From NCBI RefSeq assembly GCF_014649535.1, contig NZ_BMTF01000001.1, positions 179,872 to 243,871 of the forward strand: a stretch of DNA of 64,000 bases. The letters are read 5' to 3'. Positions 24,776-33,793 of the stretch are shown in pieces. Numbering within the stretch: the stretch's first letter is position 1; each line of letters begins with the position of its first letter. The notes under the pieces are model-generated. The model was not told where the DNA came from and did not search any database. It saw only the letters and a program-made list of their open reading frames with translations. The stretch comes from Streptomyces gelaticus. Its GTDB lineage: Bacteria > Actinomycetota > Actinomycetes > Streptomycetales > Streptomycetaceae. Made by a program: the position numbers and the translations under genes.

Positions 24776-27007
24776 CTACAGCTCCTTGATGCGGATGTCG
24801 CGGTACGAGATCACGTCCGTGGTGCTGTGGACCTGGAGTCCGATGTAGCCGGAGGCGTACCGCCGGCCGTCGGTGCCCGGGTCGTCACCGCGCGGCGGCT
24901 CGAAGACCTGACCGCCGTTGTTGTCGAACTCGTTCAGCAGGACACCGTTGCGGTAGACCGAGTAGTGCTGGTCCACCACCCGGATCTCGTAGTCGTTCCA
25001 GGTGCCCTTGGCGGTGACCCCGGCGCCGGCCAGACCGATCCGGTCGAAGCCGTATACCGAGCCGGTCTTGTACATGTCGCCGTCCGGGCGGTCGAGGATC
25101 TGCACCTCGTGGCCGTACTTGATGGCGACCCACTCCGGACGCGGCTCCTCCGGGTTGTCGTGGACGTTCGGGAAGCGGACGAACACCCCGCTGTTGGCGT
25201 TGCCCGTGCCCGGGGCGTCGTCGCGCCACTGGAGCTTGAGCGAGAAGTCGCCGTACTGCCGGCCGGGGAACCAGAGCATGCCCATGCCGTCCACCGCGGT
25301 GGAACTGGTGAGGGTGCCGTCCGCGTTCAGCCCGAACTTCCCGCCGCCGACCTGCTGCCACTTGGCGAAGGACGCCGCGGTGCCGTCGAAGAGCTTCTTG
25401 TAGCCCTCGTCCTGGCCCGGCATGCCGATCCCCGACTGCTTGGCCGCTCGGTAGATCTTCTTGTGCTCACGGGCGTCGATCACGCCGGCGGCGAGCAGCT
25501 TGTCGAGGACACCGTCGACGTGCTTGAGGAACAGTGCGTGCGACGACCAGTCCTTCTCGTCCTCGATCAGCTCGTTGATCGTGCACCGGTTGCCCGTGAT
25601 GCGGTTGGGGACCCCGGTGTCGACCGTGCCGACGATGACGGTGAGCCGCTCGTCGAACTCCGGGCAGTTCGGCGCCGGTACGCCCCCGCTCTCCGCGACG
25701 GTGAACGACACCTGCCTCGCGACGGAGGTGTTGCCGGCCTTGTCCGTCGCCCGGTGGGCGACGGTGTGGTAGCCGACGCGGTCGACGATGACGGTGGCGG
25801 TGTACGCGAGGTACGGGCCGCCGTCGAGCGAGTACTCGACCTTGTCCACACCCGATTCGGCGTCGGTCGCGGTGACGGTCACCTTGGCACTGGTGATGTA
25901 GGCGTTGTCGGAGTTCTTGTCGCCCTCCACCTTCGCGGAGGTCTCGGGCGGGGTCTTGTCCTGCGTCGGTGGTGCGACGACGGTGAAGTCGACCGACTTC
26001 CCGGCCGCCGCGTTGCCCGCCCTGTCGGTGGCCCGGTAGCGGACTGTGTGCGTACCGGTCTCGTGCACCATCACGGGCGCGGTGTACGGCTGCCAGGCGC
26101 CGTCCGCCCCGAGCGTGTACTCGATGGTGTTGACGCCGGAGCCGGTGTCGGAGGCGGTCACGGTGACCGTCGCCATCCCCAGGTACCGCCCCTGGTCGTC
26201 CTTCTCGCCGGACACGGTCGCCGAGGTCTCCGGCGGCGTCCTGTCGTCCGTCGGCGGTGCGGCGACGGTGAAGTCGACCGATTTCTCGGCCGCCGTATTG
26301 CCCGCCTTGTCGGTGGCCCGGTAGCGGATGGTGTGCGTACCGACCTCGTTCACCACGACCGGTGCGGTGTACGGCTGCCAGGCACCGTCCGCCCCCACCG
26401 CGTACTCCACGGTGCCGACGCCGGAGCCGTCGTCGGTCGCCGAGACGGTGACGGTCGCCTGACCGACGTACGCGCCGTCGGCGTTCTTGTCACCGTCCAC
26501 CTTCGCGGAGGTCGCGGGGGCCGTGGTGTCCTCGCCGCCGGCCTCGGTCACGGTGAGGATGCCCTGCATCGCCTCGTGCCCCGGCATGGTGCAGTGGTAG
26601 AAGTACCGGCCGGGGGAGAGCGTGACCTCGGCGGTGTGCTTGCCGCCCTGGTCGTCGGACGGGTTGGCCAGGATGTTCAGCGTGACGTCGTTGTTGAACT
26701 CCGGGTCCGAGATGCTGAAGGTGAGGGTGTGCGGCATCCCCGTGGTGTTGCCGGTCGCCGCACTGTTCTCGAAGACGATGGTCGCCTCGCCGGCCACCGC
26801 GGTCTTCGGGGCGGACAGATAGCGGTCGATGGGGTCGCCCGCGGTCCAGGTGAGGACCTGCTCGGCCGCCGCCGGAGCGGGTGCCGCCGTACGGCCGTAC
26901 GCCGCCGTCGAGGTCAGTCCCAGCACCATCAGGAAGGAACCCAGCAGCGCGAGCCACAACCGGGCCGGACGGTACCGCTTTCGGAGAAGGACCGGACGAT
27001 GTCTCAC
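24776..27007 (-). CDS. Exported cupredoxin, triple OmpL47-type domain and DUF1080 protein
   Basis: This 743-residue secreted multidomain protein starts with GTG at 27007. After a signal segment (LWLALLGSFLMVLGLTSTAA) comes a plastocyanin-like domain (residues about 50-155) with all four type-1 copper ligands visible: His93 (MPHTL), Cys139 (YHC), His144 and Met147 (MPGHEAM). Residues 161-443 are three OmpL47/Ig-like repeats (TPPETSA, ESGV or GSGV, YRATDKAGNT). After a linker, DUF1080 fills about 545-743 (YKKLFDGTAASFAKWQQVGG, DFSLKLQWRDDAPGTGNANS). DUF1080 members include 3-keto-glycoside hydrolases. Its GTG overlaps the stop of the upstream ThuA-dehydrogenase gene, so the two are co-translated. 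Electron carriage plus glycan binding is inferred. Confidence 0.88.
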   Translation of the reverse strand: MRHRPVLLRKRYRPARLWLALLGSFLMVLGLTSTAAYGRTAAPAPAAAEQVLTWTAGDPIDRYLSAPKTAVAGEATIVFENSAATGNTTGMPHTLTFSISDPEFNNDVTLNILANPSDDQGGKHTAEVTLSPGRYFYHCTMPGHEAMQGILTVTEAGGEDTTAPATSAKVDGDKNADGAYVGQATVTVSATDDGSGVGTVEYAVGADGAWQPYTAPVVVNEVGTHTIRYRATDKAGNTAAEKSVDFTVAAPPTDDRTPPETSATVSGEKDDQGRYLGMATVTVTASDTGSGVNTIEYTLGADGAWQPYTAPVMVHETGTHTVRYRATDRAGNAAAGKSVDFTVVAPPTQDKTPPETSAKVEGDKNSDNAYITSAKVTVTATDAESGVDKVEYSLDGGPYLAYTATVIVDRVGYHTVAHRATDKAGNTSVARQVSFTVAESGGVPAPNCPEFDERLTVIVGTVDTGVPNRITGNRCTINELIEDEKDWSSHALFLKHVDGVLDKLLAAGVIDAREHKKIYRAAKQSGIGMPGQDEGYKKLFDGTAASFAKWQQVGGGKFGLNADGTLTSSTAVDGMGMLWFPGRQYGDFSLKLQWRDDAPGTGNANSGVFVRFPNVHDNPEEPRPEWVAIKYGHEVQILDRPDGDMYKTGSVYGFDRIGLAGAGVTAKGTWNDYEIRVVDQHYSVYRNGVLLNEFDNNGGQVFEPPRGDDPGTDGRRYASGYIGLQVHSTTDVISYRDIRIKEL
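25679..26527 (-). repeat. Three tandem coding repeats (OmpL47/Ig-like)
   Basis: Three units of about 280-290 bp encode the OmpL47-type domains. The first two are close at the DNA level, for example in the segments encoding ADGAWQPYTAP and RYRATDKAGN; the third is more diverged. Recombination between the first two units could change domain number. Confidence 0.7.
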
Positions 27008-29496
27008 CGCGCTGCCGCCTTCCTGGCCAGATCACCGGCGGCCGGGGTCGGACCGCCGCCCTTGTACGTCACACGCCACAGCGCGGACTTGGAGTCGGAG
27101 GTGAAGAAGCCGCGCCCGTAGTCCAGGACGTACAGCGAGCCGTCCGGGGCGAACTTCCAGTCCATCAGGTTGCGGATGCCGTCCGCCCCGACCGGGATGA
27201 TCTTCCGCAGGGACTCGGCGTGCGTGGGCAGACCGCCCTTGCCGGCCGTCTTCGGGTCGGTGAGCACGGCGTGCCGGGGCTGGGTGCCGTCGTAGAAGTC
27301 ACCGACGAACCACTTGCCGTCCCAGTAGGAGGGCCACTTGTCGGCGCTGGTGCTCGCCGCGTCGTACCGGTAGACCGGGCCGTTCATCGTGGCCTGGCCG
27401 CCGCCCTTGAGCCACGGCAGCAGCTGCTTCTGCTCCTCGGCCTTGTAGCTGGGGATGCCGTTGGCGTCGCGCGGGTAGTCCACGCCACCGCCCTGCGGCG
27501 AGTACCAGATGGTGTTGGAGGTGACCGGCGGCAGATTCACCAGCCCGTCGTTGTTCGGCGACTCGTTCTTCGGGTGGTCGCAGTCGTACCAGCCGAGCGG
27601 CTTGGTGGGGTCGGGCAGATTGCGGTCCCGGTAGGGCTGCTTGTTGCCCATGCAGTACGGCCAGCCGTGGTTGCCCGCCTTCGTGATCGCGGCGAACGTG
27701 TCGTACTTGGCCGGGCCCCAGGTGGTGGAGGGTGAGCCCGCGTCGGGGCCGACCCAGCCCGCGTACAGGGTGTCGGTCGACTTGTCGACGGAGATCCGGG
27801 CCGGGTTGCGCACGCCCATCACATAGATCTCGCCGCGCGTCCTGCCACCGCCCTCGTCGGGCTCCTTGCCGGTGAAGAGATTGCCCTCGGGCAGCGTGTA
27901 GGTGCCGTCGTCCTCCGGGTGGATCCGCAGGATCTTCCCGTTGAGGTTGTTCGTGTTGCCCGCGGTGCGGCGGGCGTCGGCGAACGAGACGCCCTTGAAG
28001 TTCGGCTGCGGGTTGTTCCCCGAGTAGCCGTCGCTGAAGCCGGAGGAGTTGTTGTCACCGGTCGCGATGTAGAGATTGCCCTTGGAGTCCCAGGCCATCC
28101 CGCCGCCCGCGTGGCAGCAGCTGTGGACCTGCACGGGCCAGTGCAGCAGCACCTTCTCCGAGGACAGATCCAGCTTGTTCGTGGACAGGTCCATGGTGAA
28201 GCGGGAGACCTGGCGCACCGCCATCTGCTTGTCGCGGTCCAGCTTCGAGTGCGGGGTGTAGTGCAGGTACACCCACCCGTTCTTCTCGAAGTCCGGGTCC
28301 AGCTCGATGCCGAGCAGTCCCTCCTCGACCTTGACCAGTTCGTCGCCGCCGCCCTTGTTGCCGAAGATCGTCAGCTCACCGGCGAGGGTGACCTTCCCGG
28401 TCCTGGGGTCGTAGACGTGGATCTGCCCCAGACCCTTGCCGATGTCCGGGTCGTTCCAGTCGGTGACGACCGGCCGGCTGCTGTCGGCACCGCCGCGCCC
28501 GATGTACAGCACGCGCCCGTCGGGGGCGGTGACCAGGCCGTGCGGCTCGCCGATCTGGTCGTTCTGTCCCGGCTGGTTGGGCTGGGTGACCCGCTCGGCC
28601 TTGTAGTTGGCGTCGATCGTGGCCTTGCAGTCGGCCTGCGAGATCCGGGTCGTCCAGTTCAGCGCGCCGCGCAGATGGTCGCGGAAGTCGGTCTCCGCGA
28701 AGCTGTCGGCCGTACCGCCCATCGCCGTGTAGAAGGACCGGCCGCCGTCGTAGTCGCGGCACCAGGAGACCGGGTGGTCCCAGCCGTTGGCACTCGCGCC
28801 CGGCTTGTAGGTGATCTCGCGGACGCGCGCCACGGTGTGCACGTCGCCGGACGGGTTCTTCGTCCAGTTCAGCCACTTGTCGGGGCGCTTCCACTCCAGC
28901 GGGAGGTTCTTGGTCGCCGGGTGCTGACGGTCACCGATCTCGACCGTCGCACGCTGCACGGCGGCCGGGCTGTTCGCCGCCGGGCGGGCGCCGACCAGGC
29001 CGGTGAACCAGTCCGAGTACGGTTCGGTGCGCGCGGCGTCATGGATGCCGAGGAAGCCGCCGCCGGCCTCCATGTACGCCTCCAGGCCGGCCTCCTGCTC
29101 CGGGTCGAGGACATCGCCGCCGCCGGTCAGGAAGACCACGGCGTTGTACCTGCCGAGCTTCCTGCCGTTGGTGAAGACCGTGGGGTCGTCGGTGGCGACG
29201 GTCTTGAACCGGCCGGCCTCCGGACCGGTGAGCCCGATCTTCTCGATCGCCGCGATCCCGGCGTCGACCGTCGGGGACTCCTCGGTGGCCGAGGCGTGGA
29301 ACACCAGCACCTTGACGTCGGCGCCGCCCGGCGGCGACGGCAGGGACAACGTTGTCGCCAGGGAGCCGGACGGCTCCGGATAAGGCCTGGCCGCGGCCGT
29401 GTTGGCGCCGAGCAGGGAAGCGGTCAGTGCGCCGGCCGCGAGGCCCGCCGCGAGTCCGCGTCGCGATCTGGACCTGCGATGTGGTGCGCGCTGCAT
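27004..29496 (-). CDS. Exported ThuA - glucose/sorbosone dehydrogenase fusion
   Basis: This protein of about 830 residues has an arginine-rich signal (RRSRSRRGLAAGLAAGALTA), possibly Tat-type. Residues about 40-265 form a ThuA domain, a class-I glutamine-amidotransferase-like fold (VLVFHASATEES, AVVFLTGGGDVLDPEQEAGL, GGGFLGIHDAARTE). The rest is a PQQ-type sugar dehydrogenase propeller: LVTAPDGRVLYIGRGGADSS, EGLLGIELDPDF, HSCCHAGGGMAWDSKGNLYI, NNLNGKILRIHPEDDGTYTL. The ATG at 29496 is preferred over one at 29565 because it begins the signal. It precedes the cupredoxin gene with a GTGA overlap and is divergent from the laccase gene. Its substrate and true cofactor are unknown; PQQ synthesis is uncommon in Streptomyces. 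Confidence 0.87.
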   Translation of the reverse strand: MQRAPHRRSRSRRGLAAGLAAGALTASLLGANTAAARPYPEPSGSLATTLSLPSPPGGADVKVLVFHASATEESPTVDAGIAAIEKIGLTGPEAGRFKTVATDDPTVFTNGRKLGRYNAVVFLTGGGDVLDPEQEAGLEAYMEAGGGFLGIHDAARTEPYSDWFTGLVGARPAANSPAAVQRATVEIGDRQHPATKNLPLEWKRPDKWLNWTKNPSGDVHTVARVREITYKPGASANGWDHPVSWCRDYDGGRSFYTAMGGTADSFAETDFRDHLRGALNWTTRISQADCKATIDANYKAERVTQPNQPGQNDQIGEPHGLVTAPDGRVLYIGRGGADSSRPVVTDWNDPDIGKGLGQIHVYDPRTGKVTLAGELTIFGNKGGGDELVKVEEGLLGIELDPDFEKNGWVYLHYTPHSKLDRDKQMAVRQVSRFTMDLSTNKLDLSSEKVLLHWPVQVHSCCHAGGGMAWDSKGNLYIATGDNNSSGFSDGYSGNNPQPNFKGVSFADARRTAGNTNNLNGKILRIHPEDDGTYTLPEGNLFTGKEPDEGGGRTRGEIYVMGVRNPARISVDKSTDTLYAGWVGPDAGSPSTTWGPAKYDTFAAITKAGNHGWPYCMGNKQPYRDRNLPDPTKPLGWYDCDHPKNESPNNDGLVNLPPVTSNTIWYSPQGGGVDYPRDANGIPSYKAEEQKQLLPWLKGGGQATMNGPVYRYDAASTSADKWPSYWDGKWFVGDFYDGTQPRHAVLTDPKTAGKGGLPTHAESLRKIIPVGADGIRNLMDWKFAPDGSLYVLDYGRGFFTSDSKSALWRVTYKGGGPTPAAGDLARKAAAR

Positions 29497-29558
29497 GTGG
29501 TCACCCACCCCTCTTTGGTCACTGCAACAGCGCATGAAGCTAGACCTCTTTTCGTGGT

Positions 29559-29577
29559 CCGCCAATAGCTATGGCGG
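29559..29577. promoter_or_regulatory. Dyad CCGCCA-N7-TGGCGG between divergent copper/sugar genes
   Basis: This perfect 6+6 inverted repeat lies 63 bases upstream of the ThuA-dehydrogenase start and about 115 bases upstream of the laccase start, in an A/T-richer divergent promoter region. It is a candidate shared operator. Confidence 0.4.
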
Positions 29578-29690
29578 CAATTGCACGAACTTTGTCCTGG
29601 CTGTGGATAAACGAAGATCCTCCGGCTACGGTGTGGGCCGTCCGGGGCGAGTCGGCGCTCCAAATTCCTTGGCTCAGTGGGGAGTTCGGC

Positions 29691-30740
29691 ATGGACAGAA
29701 GGAGCTTCAACCGGCGGATGCTGGTCGGCGGCACAGTGGCGGCCGCGACCGGCCTGACATCGTTGTCCCTCGGTTCGATCGAGGCCAACTCGGCGGAGCC
29801 CGCGTCGGCCACCGCCCCGGCGGGCGGTGCGGTCCGCCATCTCAAGCTGTATGCCGAGAAGCTGGCGGACGGCCGGATGGGGTACGGGCTGGAGAAGGGC
29901 AAGGCTTCGGTACCGGGGCCGCTCATCGAGATCAACGAGGGCGACACCCTGCACATCGAGTTCGAGAACACGGCCGATGTGCCGGTCAGCCTCCACGCGC
30001 ACGGTGTCGACTACGACATCGCGAGCGACGGCACCCGGATGAACAAGAGCATCGTCGAACCGGGCGGGACCCGTACCTACACCTGGCGCACCCATGCCCC
30101 CGGCCGGCGCAAGGACGGCACCTGGCAGCCGGGCAGCGCGGGCTACTGGCACTATCACGACCATGTCGTCGGCACGGACCACGGCACCGGTGGCATCCGC
30201 AAGGGCCTCTACGGTCCGCTGATCGTCCGGCGCCAGGGCGACATCCTGCCGGACAAGACGATCACGATCGTCTTCAACGACATGACGATCAACAACAAGC
30301 CGGCCCACGAGAGCCCGAACTTCGAGGCCACGGTGGGGGACCGGCTCGAAGTCGTCATGATCACGCACGGCGAGTACTACCACACGTTCCACATCCACGG
30401 TCATCGCTGGGCGGACAACCGGACCGGGCTGCTCACCGGCCCCGACGACCCGAGCCGGGTCATCGACACGAAGATCGTCGGCCCGGCGGACTCCTTCGGC
30501 TTCCAGATCATCGCAGGCGAACGCGTGGGCGCGGGCGCCTGGATGTACCACTGCCATGTGCAGAGCCACTCCGACATGGGCATGGCCGGACTGCTGCTGG
30601 TCGCCAAGCCGGACGGCACCGTGCCGGGGTACGAGCCGCACCACATGACGTCCCACGGCAAGGCGGCTCCGGGCAAAGCGGTGCCCGGGAGTGCGCCGAA
30701 GGACACGGCCGCACACGACCCGTCGGCCCATGGATCCTGA
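29691..30740 (+). CDS. Two-domain small laccase (SLAC-type multicopper oxidase)
   Basis: This 349-residue exported multicopper oxidase oxidises phenolic or other one-electron donors and reduces O2 to water. A Tat signal is visible ([20 protein letters not shown]). Copper motifs are LHAHGVDYD (His102, His104), HYHDHV (His154, 156, 158), [10 protein letters not shown] (from His231) and [14 protein letters not shown] (Cys288, axial Met298). This is the complete trinuclear and type-1 set of two-domain trimeric laccases, and the length fits S. coelicolor SLAC. GGGGAG precedes the ATG at 29691; earlier in-frame starts lack codon bias. A His-rich tail may bind copper. It is divergent from the dehydrogenase/cupredoxin operon. 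Confidence 0.94.
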   Translation: MDRRSFNRRMLVGGTVAAATGLTSLSLGSIEANSAEPASATAPAGGAVRHLKLYAEKLADGRMGYGLEKGKASVPGPLIEINEGDTLHIEFENTADVPVSLHAHGVDYDIASDGTRMNKSIVEPGGTRTYTWRTHAPGRRKDGTWQPGSAGYWHYHDHVVGTDHGTGGIRKGLYGPLIVRRQGDILPDKTITIVFNDMTINNKPAHESPNFEATVGDRLEVVMITHGEYYHTFHIHGHRWADNRTGLLTGPDDPSRVIDTKIVGPADSFGFQIIAGERVGAGAWMYHCHVQSHSDMGMAGLLLVAKPDGTVPGYEPHHMTSHGKAAPGKAVPGSAPKDTAAHDPSAHGS

Positions 30741-30849
30741 CACCACCGGTCGGCAAACGTGCTCCGGCGCCGGACGGCGCCGCTCCGCGGGCCGGGGACA
30801 CCGCTTGGTCCACGGGCCCCGACCGGCGCTCCGCGGGCCCCGGGCGGCG

Positions 30850-33120
30850 TCAGCTCTCCGGCACCACTTCTCGGGCCGTCCCGTCCGCCGCGTCCGCCCC
30901 AGTGGGCATGGCTGTTGTGGCCGTCGCGGCCCTGGCGGCCGTTCCGGTCGCGAGGCGCAGCTGTTCCTCCTCGACGATGCGTCGGGCCAGAGCCCCGTCC
31001 GACACATCCACGGCGTCCGGCGTCGTCTCGGCGACGTCGCTGCGTCGTGCGTACAGGTCGAACAGCCGCTCCTTGCGGGCCAGGATGTCCAGCATCCGTT
31101 CGTCGACGCTGTCGGCCGCGAGGAGCCGGTGCACCTGGACGGTCCTTATCTGACCCATCCGGTGGACGCGGGCCACCGCCTGGTGCTCCATGGTCGGCTT
31201 GATCTGCGGTTCGCAGATGATGACGACCGACGCCGACTGCATGTTCAGTCCGACTCCGCCCGCCTGGATCTGGCTGAGCAGCACGGCATGGCCGTCCACG
31301 GCACCGAAGTCGTCGATCAGCCGCTGGCGGCGGGCAGCTGGGAGGCTCCCCGAGAGCGGGCCGAACACGGGTGATTCCAGGGCCTGTCCGACCGTGTGCA
31401 GCACTTCGCGGAAGTAGGAGAACACCACGACCTTCAGGCCGTTGTCCGCCGCCTCGGCCACCAGCTCGCGCAGCCGGTTCAGCTTCCTGGACGTGCCGGG
31501 CCGGGCGTACGCGGCCCGGCGCATCCGCATGAAGTGCCCGGCGCCCACCGCCTCGCGATAGGCGTCGAGATCGCCCGGGCTGAACTCCTCCCACTCGTCG
31601 ACCTGGACCAGCGCCGGGAGTTCGGTCAGCACATCCACCTGGTTGCGCCGCAGATAGGCCGGGGCGACCGCCCTGCGGAAGGCGAGCGAACCGGCGGCCC
31701 CATGGGTGGTGTGTATCGAGGGGGCCAGCTCCGGCTGGAGGTGACGGACCAGGCTGCGGAACTCCTCGACGCGGTTCTCCATGGGCGTGCCGGTCAGGAA
31801 CAGGACCCGTTCGGTGTGCTGCGTCCAGCCGGACACCGCCTGGGACCGGCGGGTGGCGGGGTTCTTGACGTAGTGGGCCTCGTCGACCACCAGCATGCCG
31901 GGCCGTAGGCCGCAGTCCGCGGCGGCCGGCAGCGTGTGCAGGGCGTCGAACGTGGTGAGGGCGACTCCGCCGCCGCGACGCCATTCCCCGAAGGCCGACT
32001 GCCGCTCGGGGCCGTGCACCGGCAGGGTGCGCAGCGTGGAGCGGGCGCGGATCTCGCGCGCCCAGTTGATCAGTACGCTGGCCGGGCAGACCACCAGGAA
32101 GTGCGTCTCGCCCCGCGCCGAGAGATGCGCGAGCGCGGCGATGGCCTGGACGGTCTTGCCGAGCCCCATCTCGTCACCGAGGATCACCCGCTTCTGCGCG
32201 AGCGCGAACCGCGCGCCGAACGACTGGTAGCCGCGCAGCGAGACGCGCAGATGGGCGTCGTCCAGCCGCAGACCGCGCACCCGGTCCGCCATCCCGGACG
32301 GCAGGAACCCCTCGGCCGCGTCCCGGTCCGGGCCGGTGCCGGACATCTCGGCGAGCAGGCTGTAGTACTCGGCGGACCGCAGCTCGAAATCCACCCACGC
32401 CGCGAGGTCCGACTCCGGGGCCCGCAGCAGATCCACCGAGACCTGCCCGAACAGCAGGGGCAGTTCCCGCCGTTCCGCCTCGGTGACGGTGCTCCGCACC
32501 TCGGCGACGGCCTCCTGTGCCCGGGAGCGGGCCTCCCGTCCGGTGAGCAGCATGCGCAGCCGGCCGCGCGCGGGCCCGGCGGCGGCCAGCAGGGGTTCGA
32601 GGCGCGCGACGAGCCGGCCCGCAGCGTCCACCGCCCGCCGGACGTCGGGACCGGCGTCGACCAGCCGGTGCAGTGCCACGACCAGTGCGGTCGTGGCTTC
32701 GTCCGGGGCGTCCACGTCCATCCGGACCGTGACCGTGTCCCGCACCGCGTGCGCGATCTGGCCGGCCGCGGCCAGCACCTGGTCGGCGGTCTGCGCGCCG
32801 ACCCCGGGGATCTGCCGCAATTCATAACGGTTGGCCGCGTGGACCCGGCCGACGGTGGTGAAACCGGCCTGCTCGACCGCGCCGAGCCGCAGCCTGCCTG
32901 CGGTGACGTCCTTGAGCCTGGCGGCCGGGATGGCGGCGAGCTCCCGGCGGACGAGGGAATCGAGCAGCGGCTTCAGCGCGCCGTGCACGGCATTCACGGC
33001 GCGGGTGTGATCGGCCAGCACGGTGCGCGCGGTCTCCAGCAGCAGCCCGGCCCGGGTCAGCAGCTCCCGGGCGGCCCTTCCCGTGGGCGCGCCGTCCTCC
33101 GCCGCTCCGGCCTGTGTCAT
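30850..33120 (-). CDS. SNF2-family DEAD/DEAH helicase with HhH motif
   Basis: This 756-residue Swi2/Snf2-type ATPase moves or remodels protein-nucleic acid complexes and acts in the cytoplasm. A helix-hairpin-helix occurs at about 98-121 (YELRQIPGVGAQTADQVLAA). Motor motifs are DEMGLGKT at 316-323, CPASVLINWAREI, the DEAH box LVVDEAHYVKNPATRRSQAV, LFLTGTPMENRVEEF, KVVVFSYFREVLHTV and the C-terminal arginine finger region QAVARVHRMGQIRTVQVHRL. The N-terminal 300 residues are helical and alanine rich. It is convergent with the laccase gene, with 109 bases between them. The cellular role (repair, transcription recycling or defence) cannot be decided here. Confidence 0.9.
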   Translation of the reverse strand: MTQAGAAEDGAPTGRAARELLTRAGLLLETARTVLADHTRAVNAVHGALKPLLDSLVRRELAAIPAARLKDVTAGRLRLGAVEQAGFTTVGRVHAANRYELRQIPGVGAQTADQVLAAAGQIAHAVRDTVTVRMDVDAPDEATTALVVALHRLVDAGPDVRRAVDAAGRLVARLEPLLAAAGPARGRLRMLLTGREARSRAQEAVAEVRSTVTEAERRELPLLFGQVSVDLLRAPESDLAAWVDFELRSAEYYSLLAEMSGTGPDRDAAEGFLPSGMADRVRGLRLDDAHLRVSLRGYQSFGARFALAQKRVILGDEMGLGKTVQAIAALAHLSARGETHFLVVCPASVLINWAREIRARSTLRTLPVHGPERQSAFGEWRRGGGVALTTFDALHTLPAAADCGLRPGMLVVDEAHYVKNPATRRSQAVSGWTQHTERVLFLTGTPMENRVEEFRSLVRHLQPELAPSIHTTHGAAGSLAFRRAVAPAYLRRNQVDVLTELPALVQVDEWEEFSPGDLDAYREAVGAGHFMRMRRAAYARPGTSRKLNRLRELVAEAADNGLKVVVFSYFREVLHTVGQALESPVFGPLSGSLPAARRQRLIDDFGAVDGHAVLLSQIQAGGVGLNMQSASVVIICEPQIKPTMEHQAVARVHRMGQIRTVQVHRLLAADSVDERMLDILARKERLFDLYARRSDVAETTPDAVDVSDGALARRIVEEEQLRLATGTAARAATATTAMPTGADAADGTAREVVPES

Positions 33121-33294
33121 GTATGTCCCTCTGTCCGCGCAGCCCGGCTGCCGTCCCGCCCGGCACCTGCCCGGACGATTCCTATCGTGCCACGCGGCTC
33201 CGACAGCCCCGGCTGCTCAGGGCTTTGGCGGCCGGCGCTCAGCCGGGGAGAACTTGTCGGACCCGGTTCCGGAACCCGGGGCGCCGAGGCCCTG

Positions 33295-33580
33295 CGCGGG
33301 CTCCGGCTCGCCGTCCCCGTGCACGACATCGCCATCGACTTCTGGCGGGCCATGGCCCTGCGCGGCTTCGAGGGCGCGCCCGCCGCCGCCGGACTCGCCC
33401 CGGACGACGACGCGTTGCCGGTTCCGCTTCAACGTCGTCAACGGTTCGACGAAATCCCTCCAGGAGTACGGGCTCCACCTGGAGCACGACGAGCGGTACG
33501 AACTGAGCTCCGAGTACTGGTCGATCGTGAAGCGGCTCACCGCCGGTGAGGTCTTCGACCACAAGGACCGGCCGGGGCCC
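33295..33580 (+). pseudogene. Fragment of an LLM-class flavin-dependent monooxygenase
   Basis: From about 33419 one frame encodes FRFNVVNGSTKSLQEYGLHL then EHDERYELSSEYWSIVKRL and GEVFDHKDR. This closely fits the NVVNG...EHDERY...W..I.K.LW...FDxxGRF segment of SsuD/NtaA-type luciferase-like monooxygenases. Those enzymes have about 350-450 residues, and only about 50 remain. Just upstream, another frame (about 33298-33418) encodes VHDIAIDFWRAMALRGFEG with normal codon bias, but I cannot place it in that family. There is no start, no glycine-rich flavin region and no C-terminus. It is a decayed gene, or two remnants joined by deletion. Confidence 0.45.
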
Positions 33581-33793
33581 GGCCGTGTGCGCCGCGATCG
33601 GGCCGTACGCCGGCACTCCGTGCACATCCCGGAAGACCACCCGCTCGCCATGCCCGGGCCGGCCCCGTACGGCGTACGGCATCGCGGCCGGTGCCCCGGA
33701 TGCGGGCTGCGGCCGGCAGTGCCCGGTGCGAGACTCGGAACGTCGGGAAGGCTCCCGCAGCCCGGGGCACGGGCATCGTCGAAGGAGCAGGCC

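Noticed and set aside
24359..27121. Very long plus-strand open frame opposite the cupredoxin/DUF1080 gene
   Set aside because: High GC makes long antisense frames common. The minus-strand frame shows complete recognised domains, and the plus-strand product is a Val/Arg/Gly-rich shadow.
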